Shown in pieces: positions 56,027 through 64,000 of a stretch of 64,000 nt of DNA (positions are counted from its first letter, which is position 1; each line of letters opens with the position of its first letter). The position numbers were made by a program, and so were the translations under genes. The notes under the pieces were generated by a model that saw only the letters and a program-made list of their open reading frames with translations, made no database searches and was not told the origin of the DNA. Origin of the DNA: Streptomyces mirabilis (GTDB lineage Bacteria; Actinomycetota; Actinomycetes; Streptomycetales; Streptomycetaceae); assembly GCF_018310535.1 (NCBI RefSeq), contig NZ_CP074102.1, positions 7,502,001 to 7,566,000 of the forward strand, given 5' to 3'.

Positions 56027-56339
56027 CCGGACAAGCCGGCCGAACGGCCGACGGCCGTCCGTGAGAGGAACGACGGCTTGATCCATGTCAAGCCGCGTTC
56101 ACAGACCGTTTCAGCAACCCTCGGGATGTTCTGGGGCCGGGAGCAACACCTCTTCAAATGCAAACTCACCACTATTGGCCTTGTGACTCTGGCCGGGACG
56201 TGTGATGGGAATCGCTTTGCGGGGCTGACCATGGCTGCGAGTGCGAAGCAGCGACCGCCGGAACGGTTCTGGTCGGAACCGCGTTGAAGTCGGCGGGCGA
56301 TCGTGATCGCGGTCCCCCGGGTCGGAGGGGGGAGGGTCT
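56027..56339. other. Gene-free stretch inside the island
   Basis: About 310 bases holding the inverted DUF4291 fossil and the promoter region of the serine hydrolase; no other conserved frame is seen. Confidence 0.45.
56062..56101 (-). pseudogene. Remnant of a second, inverted DUF4291 gene
   Basis: The minus strand encodes [15 protein letters not shown], matching the DUF4291 core motif [11 protein letters not shown] at 55569-55597 on the plus strand. About 26 bases are alike with four differences. The rest is not recognisable, so it is a short fossil. Confidence 0.5.
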
Positions 56340-57479
56340 GTGCACACCAGCACGGTGCCGGACAACCCGGCGCAGCGGCGCGTCGAGGAAGTCCTGGCGG
56401 AGCTGACGGGATCCGGCGTGGAGGTCGGGGTGCAGGTGGCGGCCTGGCGCGACGGCGAGTTGGTGGTCGACGCGTGGGCGGGGACGGCCGACGTCGCCGA
56501 GGGGCGGCCGATGGGGCCGGACACCTTGGTCCCGGCCTGGTCGACCGGCAAGGGCGTGGCGGCGGCCCTGGTCGCGGTACTGGTGGACCGCGGGGTGCTG
56601 GCGTACGACGCGCCGGTGGCGCGGTACTGGCCGCGGTTCTGCGCGGCGGGGAAGGAGCGGATCACCCTGGGGCAGGTGCTCGGCCATATGGCCGGGTTGC
56701 CCCAGTTGCCGGCGGACGTGACCCCGGAGCGGCTGCTCGACCTGCCGACCATGGCCGACTGGATCGCCGGGCAGCGGCCGCGGTGGGAGCCCGGTAGCGC
56801 CTTCGGTTACCACGCCTGGACCTACGGGGTGCTGCTCGCCGAGATCCTGCGCCGCGCTACCGGCCGGACCTGCGACCAGCTGCTGCGTGAAGAGCTGGCC
56901 GGTCCGCTCGGGATCGGTGACGAGCTGCTCTTCCATGTCCCTGAGCACCTCGCGTCGCGGGTGGCCACCTGTTACGACGGCGGCTGGGCGGCGCGGCTGG
57001 AGCGGATGCCGCCCGGGGCGCCATTCTTCGACTGCGTTCCCCACGGGGTGCTGCCGGTGGCGGAGTTGGGCAACCGCGACGATTTCCGGCGTACGGCACT
57101 GCCGGCCAACGGGATGATGACCGCGCGCGGGGCCGCCCGTCTGTACGCGGTGCTGGCCTGCGGCGGTGAGCTGGAGGGGGTACGGCTGCTCTCGGCGGCG
57201 ACCTTGAAGGAGGCGACCACGGGGTGGGCGAGCGGGGTGGACAGGATGATGGGCACCACCTGCACGATGGGCGGCGGATTCGTGATCGGGGACAGCGGAG
57301 CGAAGCCGGTGCGCCCGGCAGGCGGCTTCGGCCACAGCGGGTCGGGCGGCAACACGGCCTTCGCCGACCCAGCGCATCGGTTCTCCTTCGCTCTGGTCAA
57401 GAACCGGATGACCGTGCCCGGCCTGGACGCGCGGCTGACAAGCGAGATCCGTACGGCGCTCGGCATCACGAGCGACTGA
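56340..57479 (+). CDS. Serine hydrolase, beta-lactamase class C fold
   Basis: A 379-residue class C-type hydrolase/esterase: nucleophile S68 and K71 in VPAWSTGKGVAAA (SxxK), Y157 in FGYHAWTYG (Y-x-N replaced by YHA), and GGFGHSGSGGN near the C-terminus as the third box (HSG). No signal peptide, so probably a cytoplasmic esterase of the EstB type. GTG 56340 has GGGGAGGG close upstream. Last gene of the island. Confidence 0.9.
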   Translation: MHTSTVPDNPAQRRVEEVLAELTGSGVEVGVQVAAWRDGELVVDAWAGTADVAEGRPMGPDTLVPAWSTGKGVAAALVAVLVDRGVLAYDAPVARYWPRFCAAGKERITLGQVLGHMAGLPQLPADVTPERLLDLPTMADWIAGQRPRWEPGSAFGYHAWTYGVLLAEILRRATGRTCDQLLREELAGPLGIGDELLFHVPEHLASRVATCYDGGWAARLERMPPGAPFFDCVPHGVLPVAELGNRDDFRRTALPANGMMTARGAARLYAVLACGGELEGVRLLSAATLKEATTGWASGVDRMMGTTCTMGGGFVIGDSGAKPVRPAGGFGHSGSGGNTAFADPAHRFSFALVKNRMTVPGLDARLTSEIRTALGITSD

Positions 57480-57683
57480 GGACCCGCGGGCAGCGGGTAC
57501 CACGAGATCGTCGTGGTCTCTCCAATAGGCATGCGGACGAGGGGCCCGTCGGCTTGTGCGGAGCCACGCTGTACGAGCTGCGACCGCACACCAGCGACCA
57601 GTTGCCAGGTTGACTTCCGCGGGCTGTCCCAACAGGTCCCATCGGTTCTACGTGCGTGCTCTCGCAGTGGTCTCTCGTCCAGT
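57480..57683. other. Right end of the island, gene-free
   Basis: About 200 bases without a conserved frame between the serine hydrolase and AGCGAG. No terminal inverted repeat with the left end (48605 onward) is apparent. Confidence 0.45.
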
Positions 57684-58702
57684 AGCGAGGTCATCCACGA
57701 CACCCCGAAGACCTCGATCGCCGCACCGCTCACGAACATCACGGCACACAAGGGACCCACCGGGACCGGCACCGCGAGCGCGGCGGCCGGGGCGGCCAGC
57801 GGGAAGACGCAGAGAGTGCCCGCGAGCAGGAGCCGGCGCGGCTTCCAGCGGGTCATCAGCAGTGCGCCGCCGACGGTTCCGGCACCGAACGCGCCGAGCG
57901 CGAGCCCCCACGGCCCAGGGCCGCCGAGACTGTCCCGGGCGACCAGCGGACCGTAGACCGCGTCGGCGGCGCCGACGACCGCGACCACCACGGAGAACTG
58001 GGCGACGATCGTCCACAGCCACGGCCGTCCGACGAACTCCCGCCAGCCTTCGCGGAGATCGGAGAGCAGCCCGCCGCCGGGTTCGCGCGGCGGGATGTGA
58101 CTCACGTCGAGGAACGACCGCAGGGCTCCGGCGACCGCGAACGCCACCGCGTCCACGGCGAGCACCCAGCCGGGCCCGACCACGGCCACCATCGCCCCGC
58201 CCAGGGCCGCGCCGCCCAGGCCGGCGCCCTGCATCGCCATCCGGAACATGGCGAAGGCGCGGCCGGCCTGCTCCCCGCTCACCGAGGACATCAGCATGCC
58301 CTCGGCCGCCGGGCTGAAGAACGCCTGCCCGGTGCCGCCGAGCGCGGACAGCAGCATCATCTGCCACAGCCGCGCCTCGCCGGCGAGGACGAGGACCGCG
58401 AACACCGCCTGCGAGACGCAGTTCAGGGCGTTGGCCGTGACCATCACCCGATGGCGCGGCAGCCGGTCCGCGACCGCTCCGCCGATCAGCAGGAAGAGCA
58501 CCAGCGGCAGCGTCCGAGCCGCCGCCACCAGCCCCACGTCACCCCCGTTGCCGCCCGCCTCGAGCACCGCGAACGCCGAGGCGATCAGCGCGCCCTGGCT
58601 GCCCAGGTTGGTGACGACCGCGGCGGCGGTCAGCAGGGTGTAGTTGCGGCCCGCCCAGGAGGGGCGGCGGGAGCGGCGGGAGGCGTCGGCGGCGGAGCTC
58701 AC
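57684..58702 (-). pseudogene. MFS transporter, 5' fragment (split by the island)
   Basis: This encodes about 340 residues and roughly ten helices of a drug-efflux-like MFS permease (YTLLTAAAVVTNLGSQGALI, GGAVADRLPRHRVMV, FGVSWMTSL). GTG 58702 is preceded by TTGGCA, 17 bases, TAGTCG, giving a leaderless promoter. After SWMTSL the frame runs into island sequence (LLDERPLREH...). The C-terminal part is at 48301-48604. Confidence 0.9.
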
Positions 58703-58794
58703 CGGCCGACTATCGCCGCCGCGGTCCCCGCTTGCCAAACCGTTTGCGCGAGGACCGGGCACCGTCCGGCAGCCCGTCCCCGTATGGCGTGGGC

Positions 58795-59832
58795 TCAGGA
58801 ACCCGTCGGGGTACCGTGCAGACGTACCGTGCTGAGGATCTTCCGCACGGTCGCGTCCGGGACCTCGTCACTGACACCCTTCGCGCCGTAGAACGACCAG
58901 GAAACGAAGTCGCCCGCCGAGTTCTTGAAGCCGAACGAGGTCGCAGTGCCGTCGGAGTCGCACTTGCCCTTCTTGGGGACACCGACCGTGTACGACGTCG
59001 CGACGCTGCCCTTGATGCCCGAAGCCGTCGTGTACGGCTGGGGCTTGCCGATCTTCAGCAGCTTCTCCGAGGCCTTCGCCTGGTCCGTGTAGCCGCCGAA
59101 GGCCCAGGCGGCCGAGTCGCCGCGGGCGATGGTGTCGGTGTTCTTGGCGCCGCTCTCCCCCTTGGTGCCGGCCGCGGCCAGTGCCGTGTCGTCCGTGCGG
59201 CCGTCCTTGTTGTCGTCGGACGTGCACCACTTCTCCTTGAGGAAAGCGGGCGCGGACATGCCGATGTATGCGGAGCCGTCATTCTTCTGCTCGTCGTCGA
59301 AGCCGATGAACGTGCCGGGCGTGCGGACGTTCCAGTCCGGGGGGACGTCGAAGGCGGTGCCCCATTTGGGGTTGATGACGACCTTCCAGCCCGCGATCGT
59401 CGGCTTCTCCTCGTTGGTGCCGCGCGGGTTGTCACCGCTTCCGCTCGCGCTGGGGGACGTGGTGGCGGACGCGCTGGGCGATTTGGACGCGTCCTTGCCC
59501 GCGTTGTCGTCCTTCTTGTCGCCGCCCAGGACGAGGAAGCCCGTCACGCCGGCGGCCACGACCACGGCGGTGGCCGCCGTGATGGCGATGACCTTGGTCC
59601 TGTTTCCGCCACCGCTCGGTGGCTGGGGCGCGCCCGCGGTGGCCGGCGTTCCCCACTGGGGCTGCCCCGGCTGGGGTCCGTAGAGGGCCGGCTGCTGCCC
59701 CGGCTGCGGGTGCCCAGTCTGCTGGTATCCGGGCTGCTGATACGGATTCGGCTGCTGGTAACCCGGCTGCTGGTACGGGTTCTGGTCCTGCGGGTTCTGC
59801 TCGCCCCCGGGCGGCTGCTGTCCTGGCCACAT
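58795..59832 (-). CDS. Membrane-anchored extracellular protein with QP-rich N-terminus
   Basis: A 345-residue protein. Residues 1-75 are cytoplasmic and low-complexity (repeated QQPGYQQP, GQQP). A single membrane helix follows at about 80-103 (VIAITAATAVVVAAGVTGFL), then a Ser/Ala/Asp linker and an extracellular domain (GWKVVINPKWGTAFDVPPDW, two Cys-containing segments). The topology resembles kinase-linked or lipoprotein-like Streptomyces proteins of unknown function. Confidence 0.78.
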   Translation of the reverse strand: MWPGQQPPGGEQNPQDQNPYQQPGYQQPNPYQQPGYQQTGHPQPGQQPALYGPQPGQPQWGTPATAGAPQPPSGGGNRTKVIAITAATAVVVAAGVTGFLVLGGDKKDDNAGKDASKSPSASATTSPSASGSGDNPRGTNEEKPTIAGWKVVINPKWGTAFDVPPDWNVRTPGTFIGFDDEQKNDGSAYIGMSAPAFLKEKWCTSDDNKDGRTDDTALAAAGTKGESGAKNTDTIARGDSAAWAFGGYTDQAKASEKLLKIGKPQPYTTASGIKGSVATSYTVGVPKKGKCDSDGTATSFGFKNSAGDFVSWSFYGAKGVSDEVPDATVRKILSTVRLHGTPTGS

Positions 59833-59979
59833 GGGCCACAACCCTAGTGGCGCCTGTGACACGTTTCGGTCACCGGAGCTCGTCAGCCATGTACCGGTCA
59901 GGAATCGGGGGCGCACTTTTTCGATTTCTTCACACGCGGCGACGGAGATCGACCGGTGGGTGCCTGTCAAGATTATCTA

Positions 59980-60010
59980 CTCGTGGGTAACGTGCAGGTA
60001 TGAGCGCAGA
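59980..60010 (+). promoter_or_regulatory. Promoter/operator of the truncated thioesterase copy
   Basis: CTACTCGTGGGTAACGT lies just before ATG 60002; the same pattern (CTACTCACCGGTAACAT) precedes the intact copy at 60312. TAACGT as -10 would give a leaderless mRNA, and TACTC...GGTAAC is an inverted-type site. Confidence 0.5.
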
Positions 60011-60167
60011 CCGGATGACGATCGGCGAGATGCTCGCCGCCACGGTGCCGATGGCCCGGACGCTGAACCTCGAGTTCATGGAGACCACACCGGAGAAGGC
60101 CGCGGTGGCCCTGTCGGACCAGAGCGACTTTCACGACCACGTCGGAGGGCCGCGCGCCGGAGCGTAA
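60002..60167 (+). pseudogene. Truncated duplicate of the hotdog-fold thioesterase
   Basis: ATG 60002 gives 54 residues (TIGEMLAATVPMARTLNLEF, SDFHDHVGGPRAGA) and stops exactly where the intact paralogue downstream continues MFTLAESASGA. It is a partial tandem duplication whose 3' part is lost. Confidence 0.8.
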
Positions 60168-60274
60168 CGACCCATACCCACACGCCCGCGTTCCGTGTCG
60201 AGTTGAAGAATCCGATTGTGGAGCGGGTGCGTGACCCTAAGGGCTTCTTTCGGGCCGGGGCGGAGCGCGAAGGG

Positions 60275-60318
60275 CTGGTCAGCCCTACTACTCACCGGTA
60301 ACATCTCACTCATGACAG
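60275..60318 (+). promoter_or_regulatory. Promoter/operator of the hotdog thioesterase
   Basis: CTACTCACCGGTAACAT ends seven bases before ATG 60312. TAACAT as -10 implies a leaderless transcript. The TACTC...GGTAAC pattern, shared with the truncated copy, resembles TetR-family sites of fatty-acid genes; that identity is inferred. Confidence 0.5.
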
Positions 60319-60764
60319 TTGAAAGCGCCTCGATGGGCGAAATGCTGGCCGCCGCTGTTCCGATGGTGCGGACCTTGAACCTGGAGTTCGTCGAGGTCAC
60401 CCCGGAGCGGGCAGTGCTCCGGCTCCCGGACCAGCCGGACTTCCACAATCACATTGGCGGCCCCCATGCGGGCGCCATGTTCACCTTGGCTGAGTCCGCC
60501 AGCGGTGCCATCGTGCTCAAAGCCTTCGGCGACCAGCTCTCTCGTGCGGTGCCGCTCGCGGTGCGGGCCGAGATCGACTACAAGAAGCTGGCCATGGGGC
60601 CGGTGACGGCCACGGCGACCCTGCGCCGCCCGGCGGCCGAGGTCATTGCCGAGCTCGACGCGGGCGGGCGGCCGGAGTTTCCGGTGGGCATCGCCATACA
60701 GCGCGAGGACGGGGCCATCACGGGTGAGATGACGGTTGTGTGGACGTTGCGGCTCAACGGGTAA
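60312..60764 (+). CDS. Hotdog-fold thioesterase (DUF4442/PaaI-like)
   Basis: A 150-residue hotdog protein (MLAAAVPMVRTLNLEFVEVT, HNHIGGPHAGAMFTLAESAS, VRAEIDYKKLAMGPVTATAT). The HNHIG...HAGA block is the catalytic helix region of acyl-CoA thioesterases. Substrate unknown. Confidence 0.87.
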   Translation: MTVESASMGEMLAAAVPMVRTLNLEFVEVTPERAVLRLPDQPDFHNHIGGPHAGAMFTLAESASGAIVLKAFGDQLSRAVPLAVRAEIDYKKLAMGPVTATATLRRPAAEVIAELDAGGRPEFPVGIAIQREDGAITGEMTVVWTLRLNG

Positions 60765-60773
60765 CGGGCAGGA

Positions 60774-61109
60774 ATGATGTCTGGGAGCTGTCGCCGGTCC
60801 GGAGCTGAACCTTCGGGTCGGGACCGGCAGCAGCCGGAAGCCGCGGACGATGCGCCTGCCGGAAGCCGCGTACGGACCCTTGCCCTCACCCCGGGTTGTG
60901 GTTCCACCCTCGCGATCGTCGTCATCGCCGTTGGCTCGGCCGTACTTGCCTTCATTGACAACGGGTCGGCACCTTTCACGCTCACCGACACCGGTGCCAC
61001 CTGCGAGGGCACCGGCTACTACCACGAGTACACGGTCAAGGGTGCGGGTGCCGATACATCATCCGGCCTGGTCAAGCGGCACGTTGGTACTCATGAAGGG
61101 TTGGGCTGA
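60774..61109 (+). pseudogene. Truncated membrane/secreted protein gene
   Basis: A frame of 111 residues with one helix (STLAIVVIAVGSAVLAFIDN) and an extracellular-like piece (TLTDTGATCEGTGYYHEYTV). It ends in the terminal region of the adjacent transposase copy, so the gene was probably cut by that element. No family recognised. Confidence 0.4.
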
Positions 61110-62174
61110 GTCGGTCTCGTCGGCGGACCTCCAGGTACCTGATCCGTGCTGGCACGCTGATCGGTTCGGGTAGCGGTCGGAGCGGTGCGACTTGGTCCAG
61201 GGCTCGATGCGGCCGATGCCAGTTGTAGAAGGTCTCGAACTCGTGGGGCGCACGCAGGAGGTGGCTCTGGTTCCAGATCAAGGTGCGGTTCAGGAGCTTC
61301 CTGCGGTAGGTCTGTATCCAGCGCTCCACGATGGAGCTCATTCGGGGTATCTGTATGCCGGTGGTGACGACTGTCAGTCCGGCGTCGGCCAGCAGGGCGT
61401 CGAAGGCCTGCGTGAACTTCGAGTCGCGGTCGCGGATCAGGAATCGGGCCTGGCTGCCCGCGTCCTCGAGGTCCATGAGGAGATTGCGTCCGAGCTGCAC
61501 GATCCAGTCCGCGGTGGGGTGAGCGGTGGCGCCCAGGATCCGGATGCGCCGGGTGGCGTGCCCGATGACGGCGAAGACGTACAGACGCGCCCCGGTCAGG
61601 GTGCGGGTCTCGAAGGGGTCGCAGGCGAGCAGCGCGTCGGCCTGGCTGCGCAGGAAGTCGGCCCAGGTCGTGCTCTGCCGTTCGGGCGCGGGTGGGATGC
61701 CGTGCTCGCGGAGGATCTCCCAGACGGTGGAGGCGGCGACCTTGATGCCCAGCGCCGCGAGCTCGCCGCGGATCCGGCGATAGCCCCACGAGGAATTCTC
61801 GTGAGCCAGGCGCAGGACCAGGGTGTGGATCGACCGGACCGTGGGTGGGCGTCCGCGCCGCTTCGGTACGCAGGTGGCGGCATGTCGTCGCTTGAGCAGG
61901 TTGCGATGCCGCCACATGATTGTGTCCGGGCGTACCAACAGCAGGAGCTGGCGCAGCTTCTCACTCGGGAGGTGGTGGAGCGGCCGACGAGGACAGCGCG
62001 GTCGGTGTCCGTGAACGTGGGCTTGCTTTGCCGACCTGGCGTTGCAGATATGAGCAGTTGATGCCGCAGGACAAGGCTCTCGATGTCTTTGTCCCGGTCG
62101 CTCATCGGCAGCAGGCGCAGGAGCAGGAGCGCGAAGGTGTTCGTGGCCGCGAGATAGACCAGGCGTAGCAGCAC
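61072..62174 (-). pseudogene. Frameshifted integrase-core transposase
   Basis: The N-terminus (LVYLAATNTFALLLLRLLPM, SDRDKDIESLVLRHQ) is in one frame up to about 61975, and the rest (LVRPDTIMWRHRNLLKRRHA, TVWEILREHGIPPAPERQST, AVIGHATRRIRILGATAHPT, YNWHRPHRALD) in another, ending at TGA 61072. The retroviral-type integrase DDE core is present. Widespread Streptomyces transposase family; this copy is broken by at least one frameshift. Confidence 0.85.
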
Positions 62175-62266
62175 GAGAGGCCATGATGCCGTCGATGCCC
62201 GGTGCCGGCGAAGCCTCTGACGCGATCAGCGGACGCGGTCGGAGCGCGGGAGCCAGGGCCCTGACC

Positions 62267-62329
62267 TGGACGGACGAATTATCGGCACCCGCAGACCTGG
62301 GCGGATGAGTTATCGGCAGGCGCAAGGCC
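62267..62329. repeat. Tandem repeat around TTATCGGCA
   Basis: Two 31-base imperfect copies in direct order, each with GGAYGARTTATCGGCA followed by GCAG/GCAA. They lie upstream of the transposase gene and probably mark that element's left terminus. The rest of 62175-62586 holds no gene. Confidence 0.55.
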
Positions 62330-62586
62330 GGAATGTCGGGGGGCAAGGCCGCCGGGACTTGGACGGCCAAGGGTTCCCGGACCGGTTCCGGCACCCCAAG
62401 GAGCGGCAGGCTCGGCATGCCCCGCCGTCGGTCGTAGCGCTCAGCCCACCCCGCCGTTGCCTCGGAGGATCTGGCCGCTCCAGTGGCGGGCCGAAGCCGT
62501 GGCCTGCCACCCCGTGACGATCGCCGGCCCCGCGTGACCCCTGCGGCTCCACCAGCGCACGGTGTCCGTCGCGTCCGCCGGCGGAG

Positions 62587-62832
62587 TCATCGGAGGTGGA
62601 CCAGGACCCGGCCGACATTGGTCGCATCCGTCTCCACGCGGACGTAGAGCTTTTTGATGTGCTTCTGCGCCAGCACGGCCAGCACCCGCTTCTTCAGCTG
62701 GCCTGTCCCCTTGCCCGGGATGATCTGCACGACGTCGATCCCGGTGGCGGCCGCCTTGAAGAGGGTCTGGCGCAGCGCGACATCGATGTCGCGATTGTTG
62801 CGGAAGATCGGGTGCAGATCCAGCGTGAGCAA
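62587..62832 (-). CDS. Smr domain protein
   Basis: An 81-residue stand-alone Smr domain: LTLDLHPIFRNNRDIDVALR, TGIDVVQIIPGKGTGQLKKR, VLAVLAQKHIKKLYVRVETD. Smr domains bind or nick branched DNA or RNA; LDLH and GKGTG motifs are intact. TTG 62832 is preceded by GGAGG nine bases upstream. Apparently intact, between two broken transposons. Confidence 0.88.
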   Translation of the reverse strand: MLTLDLHPIFRNNRDIDVALRQTLFKAAATGIDVVQIIPGKGTGQLKKRVLAVLAQKHIKKLYVRVETDATNVGRVLVHLR

Positions 62833-63498
62833 GGCAATCGCCTCCGATGCGCTCGGTCGCCGCGGCCGACGCCGGGTCCCCGTGGGCTCGTCGTACGGTC
62901 GCAGCGTACGTCATCCTCCCGACCCTCGTCCCACCCCGCGGGTCCCGGACTTCGGTGGGTACGGCCGGAATCGTGTTGGCGTGGCTGAGCCCCTGGACGG
63001 TCCGGAGGAAGACAGTCGTCGGCGTCCCGGGGGCAAAGCCCGCTTGGAGGCGAGAACCATGTGATGCAGGACGGGGTCTTCATCAATCTGGTCGCCCTCT
63101 TCGGCGGCTGAGCGACCGGGCTCTCCTCGGCGGACGAGGCGAGCCGACCTGACACGCTGACTACCTGGAGCAGCCATCACGACTGACATCCCCGACACCG
63201 GCCACTCCACCTCGACGTTCGACGACGTTGGCCAACTGCTGGCCATCACCGACGTCTGCGGCGACACGCTGAAAAGGGGCAAGTCGACCTCCTCGACCCG
63301 CCATTTGCCATGTGGGCGACAGCAGCGGTAGCGCCTACACCGAGAAGGATCTCGGCTACGACTGCCACGGGGCAGATTCCGAATGGACGCCGGCGAAGTG
63401 TTCTCCACGATCTGCATGTCTCATCCGAAAATGGACCGACCGCGAGGCGCGCGTCAGCGGCCTGTGAGCGAAGTACGACGGGCCGAACCGTGCCCTCG
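62833..63498. other. Gene-free, decayed stretch
   Basis: About 670 bases with no conserved frame. A piece on the plus strand near 63177-63260 (TTDIPDTGHSTSTFDDVGQL) looks protein-like but has no start, stop or family match. The region reads as debris between mobile elements. Confidence 0.45.
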
Positions 63499-64000
63499 TT
63501 ATGCGGCGGGCTCCAGGATGACGGTGAAGCCAAGGGCCTCGAGTTGGCGGATGTGGTTGCGCTTGCGGCGTTCGGGGTCGATGCGGGTGTCGTAGTAGTC
63601 GGATCCCAGGTCCCGGAAGCGGTGTCTGGGGTCGAGAGCAGGTGCCAGATCACGACCAGGAGAGAGCGGCCGACTGCGACCAGGGCCTTCTTCCTGCCGC
63701 GGCGGCGGCCGATGCGGCGGTAGCGCTCGCCCAGGAAGGTGTCGGTCTTGCCGGCGGCGGTGGCGCAGTTGCCCAGGACTCGCGCCAGGTAGGAGTTGCC
63801 GTGGCCGGTGTTGCCCCGGCCCTTCTTCTTCCCTGCGGACTCCTTGACGCTGGGCGCGAACTTCGCCCAGGAGGCGAGGTGGGCGGCGGTGGGGAAGCGC
63901 GTCATGTTCAGCCCGATCTCGGCGATGATCACGCGGGCGGCAATCGGGTTGATGCCGGGGATCTCGCTCAGCCGGGCGATGGCGTCGGCGTAGGGGGCGA
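63499..64000 (-). pseudogene. IS110-type transposase, frameshifted and cut by the window end
   Basis: The Transposase_20 part (IPGINPIAARVIIAEIG, MTRFPTAAHLASWAKFAPSV, GKKKGRGNTGHGNSYLARVL) is in one frame up to LLSTPDT near 63630. The true C-terminus (RFRDLGSDYYDTRIDPERRK, QLEALGFTVILEPAA) is in the next frame, ending at TAA 63499-63501. One C is missing in GACACCGCTTC compared with the expected GACACCCGCTTC. The 5' part is outside. Confidence 0.88.

Larger units (their letters stand above)
48599..57689. mobile_element. Polymorphic-toxin genomic island inserted in an MFS gene
   Basis: A ~9.1-kb insert bounded by AGCGAG at 48599-48604 and 57684-57689. Removing one hexamer and the interior restores the MFS gene precisely. 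The insert contains WXG100, toxin, immunity, IS630, CPT, DUF4291 and serine hydrolase genes, and has lower and more variable GC than its flanks (around 51.2-51.9 kb). No integrase or recombinase gene other than the IS630 transposase is present, so the mechanism is unknown. Confidence 0.85.

Noticed and set aside
56972..57683. C-terminal extension of the MFS 5' fragment antisense to the serine hydrolase
   Set aside because: After SWMTSL the sequence is no longer MFS-like; it is read-through of the broken gene into island DNA.
48605..57683. Integrative conjugative element or prophage
   Set aside because: No integrase, excisionase, tRNA att site, replication, transfer or phage structural gene is present; only the IS630 transposase.
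62267..62329. CRISPR-like repeat
   Set aside because: Only two imperfect adjacent copies without spacers; no cas genes in the window.

Overview
The window is a stretch of a high-GC actinobacterial chromosome, almost certainly Streptomyces. Third codon positions are strongly G/C, many genes start with GTG or TTG, TTA codons are very rare, and the gene content is typical of the genus: tandem glycine riboswitch plus gcvP, a divergent third EF-Tu, a MocR-type regulator, DUF5999 and many EamA exporters. From memory the order resembles, in reverse, the S. coelicolor segment from dinB/gcvP down to tuf3; this was not checked by alignment.

Layout. 1-7.5 kb: end of dinB, a PRC-barrel protein, glycine riboswitch-gcvP, a DUF5999 protein, a hypothetical protein and a GCS2-type glutamate-cysteine ligase. 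7.8-21.1 kb: VWA lipoprotein-like protein, CPBP protease, PhzF, PadR with a CGATATATCG operator, SRPBCC, a Clp-N domain protein, two EamA exporters separated by a leader peptide and a T-box-like element, a PNPOx/MocR divergent pair, an EamA/LysR divergent pair and a second PNPOx protein. 21.3-31 kb: an isochorismatase-like protein lacking the usual catalytic residues, a Rieske lipoprotein, HipA-like/DUF3037 pair, fabG-SDR pair, an orphan solute-binding protein, ung, a TPR protein, a lipoprotein, a DinB-fold protein and a Gfo/Idh/MocA oxidoreductase. 31-48.3 kb: lnt, NTF2-like, LLM oxidoreductase (TTA codon), a maltokinase-cap-like protein, a membrane protein, SDR, HxlR/CMD divergent pair, uppP, a three-gene sugar-acid-type operon (oxidoreductase, PmoA-like, cupin) behind a LacI-type operator, HxlR/thiolase divergent pair, a TVP38 membrane protein, AlkD-like, tuf3 and a spermidine synthase-like protein.

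The most striking region is 48.6-57.7 kb. An MFS transporter gene is split: its 5' part lies at 57684-58702 and its 3' part at 48301-48604, both on the minus strand. The two junctions share the hexamer AGCGAG, and joining them at this hexamer restores the reading frame exactly. The ~9.1-kb insert is a polymorphic-toxin island: two WXG100 proteins, a large type VII-type effector with a C-terminal bacterial RNase A-like (CdiA-CT) toxin domain, a candidate immunity gene, an orphan RNase A-like toxin tail and a CdiI-family immunity gene. It also carries an IS630-type element (53224-55118, 29-bp terminal inverted repeats with one mismatch, TA target duplication) that contains, besides its transposase, a chloramphenicol phosphotransferase-like gene. 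A DUF4291 gene and a class C beta-lactamase-fold hydrolase complete the island.

58.8-64 kb: a secreted/membrane lipoprotein-like protein, a truncated duplicate of a hotdog-fold thioesterase next to its intact copy with the same promoter/operator, then a decayed mobile-element zone (frameshifted integrase-type transposase, Smr-domain protein, frameshifted IS110 transposase running off the window).
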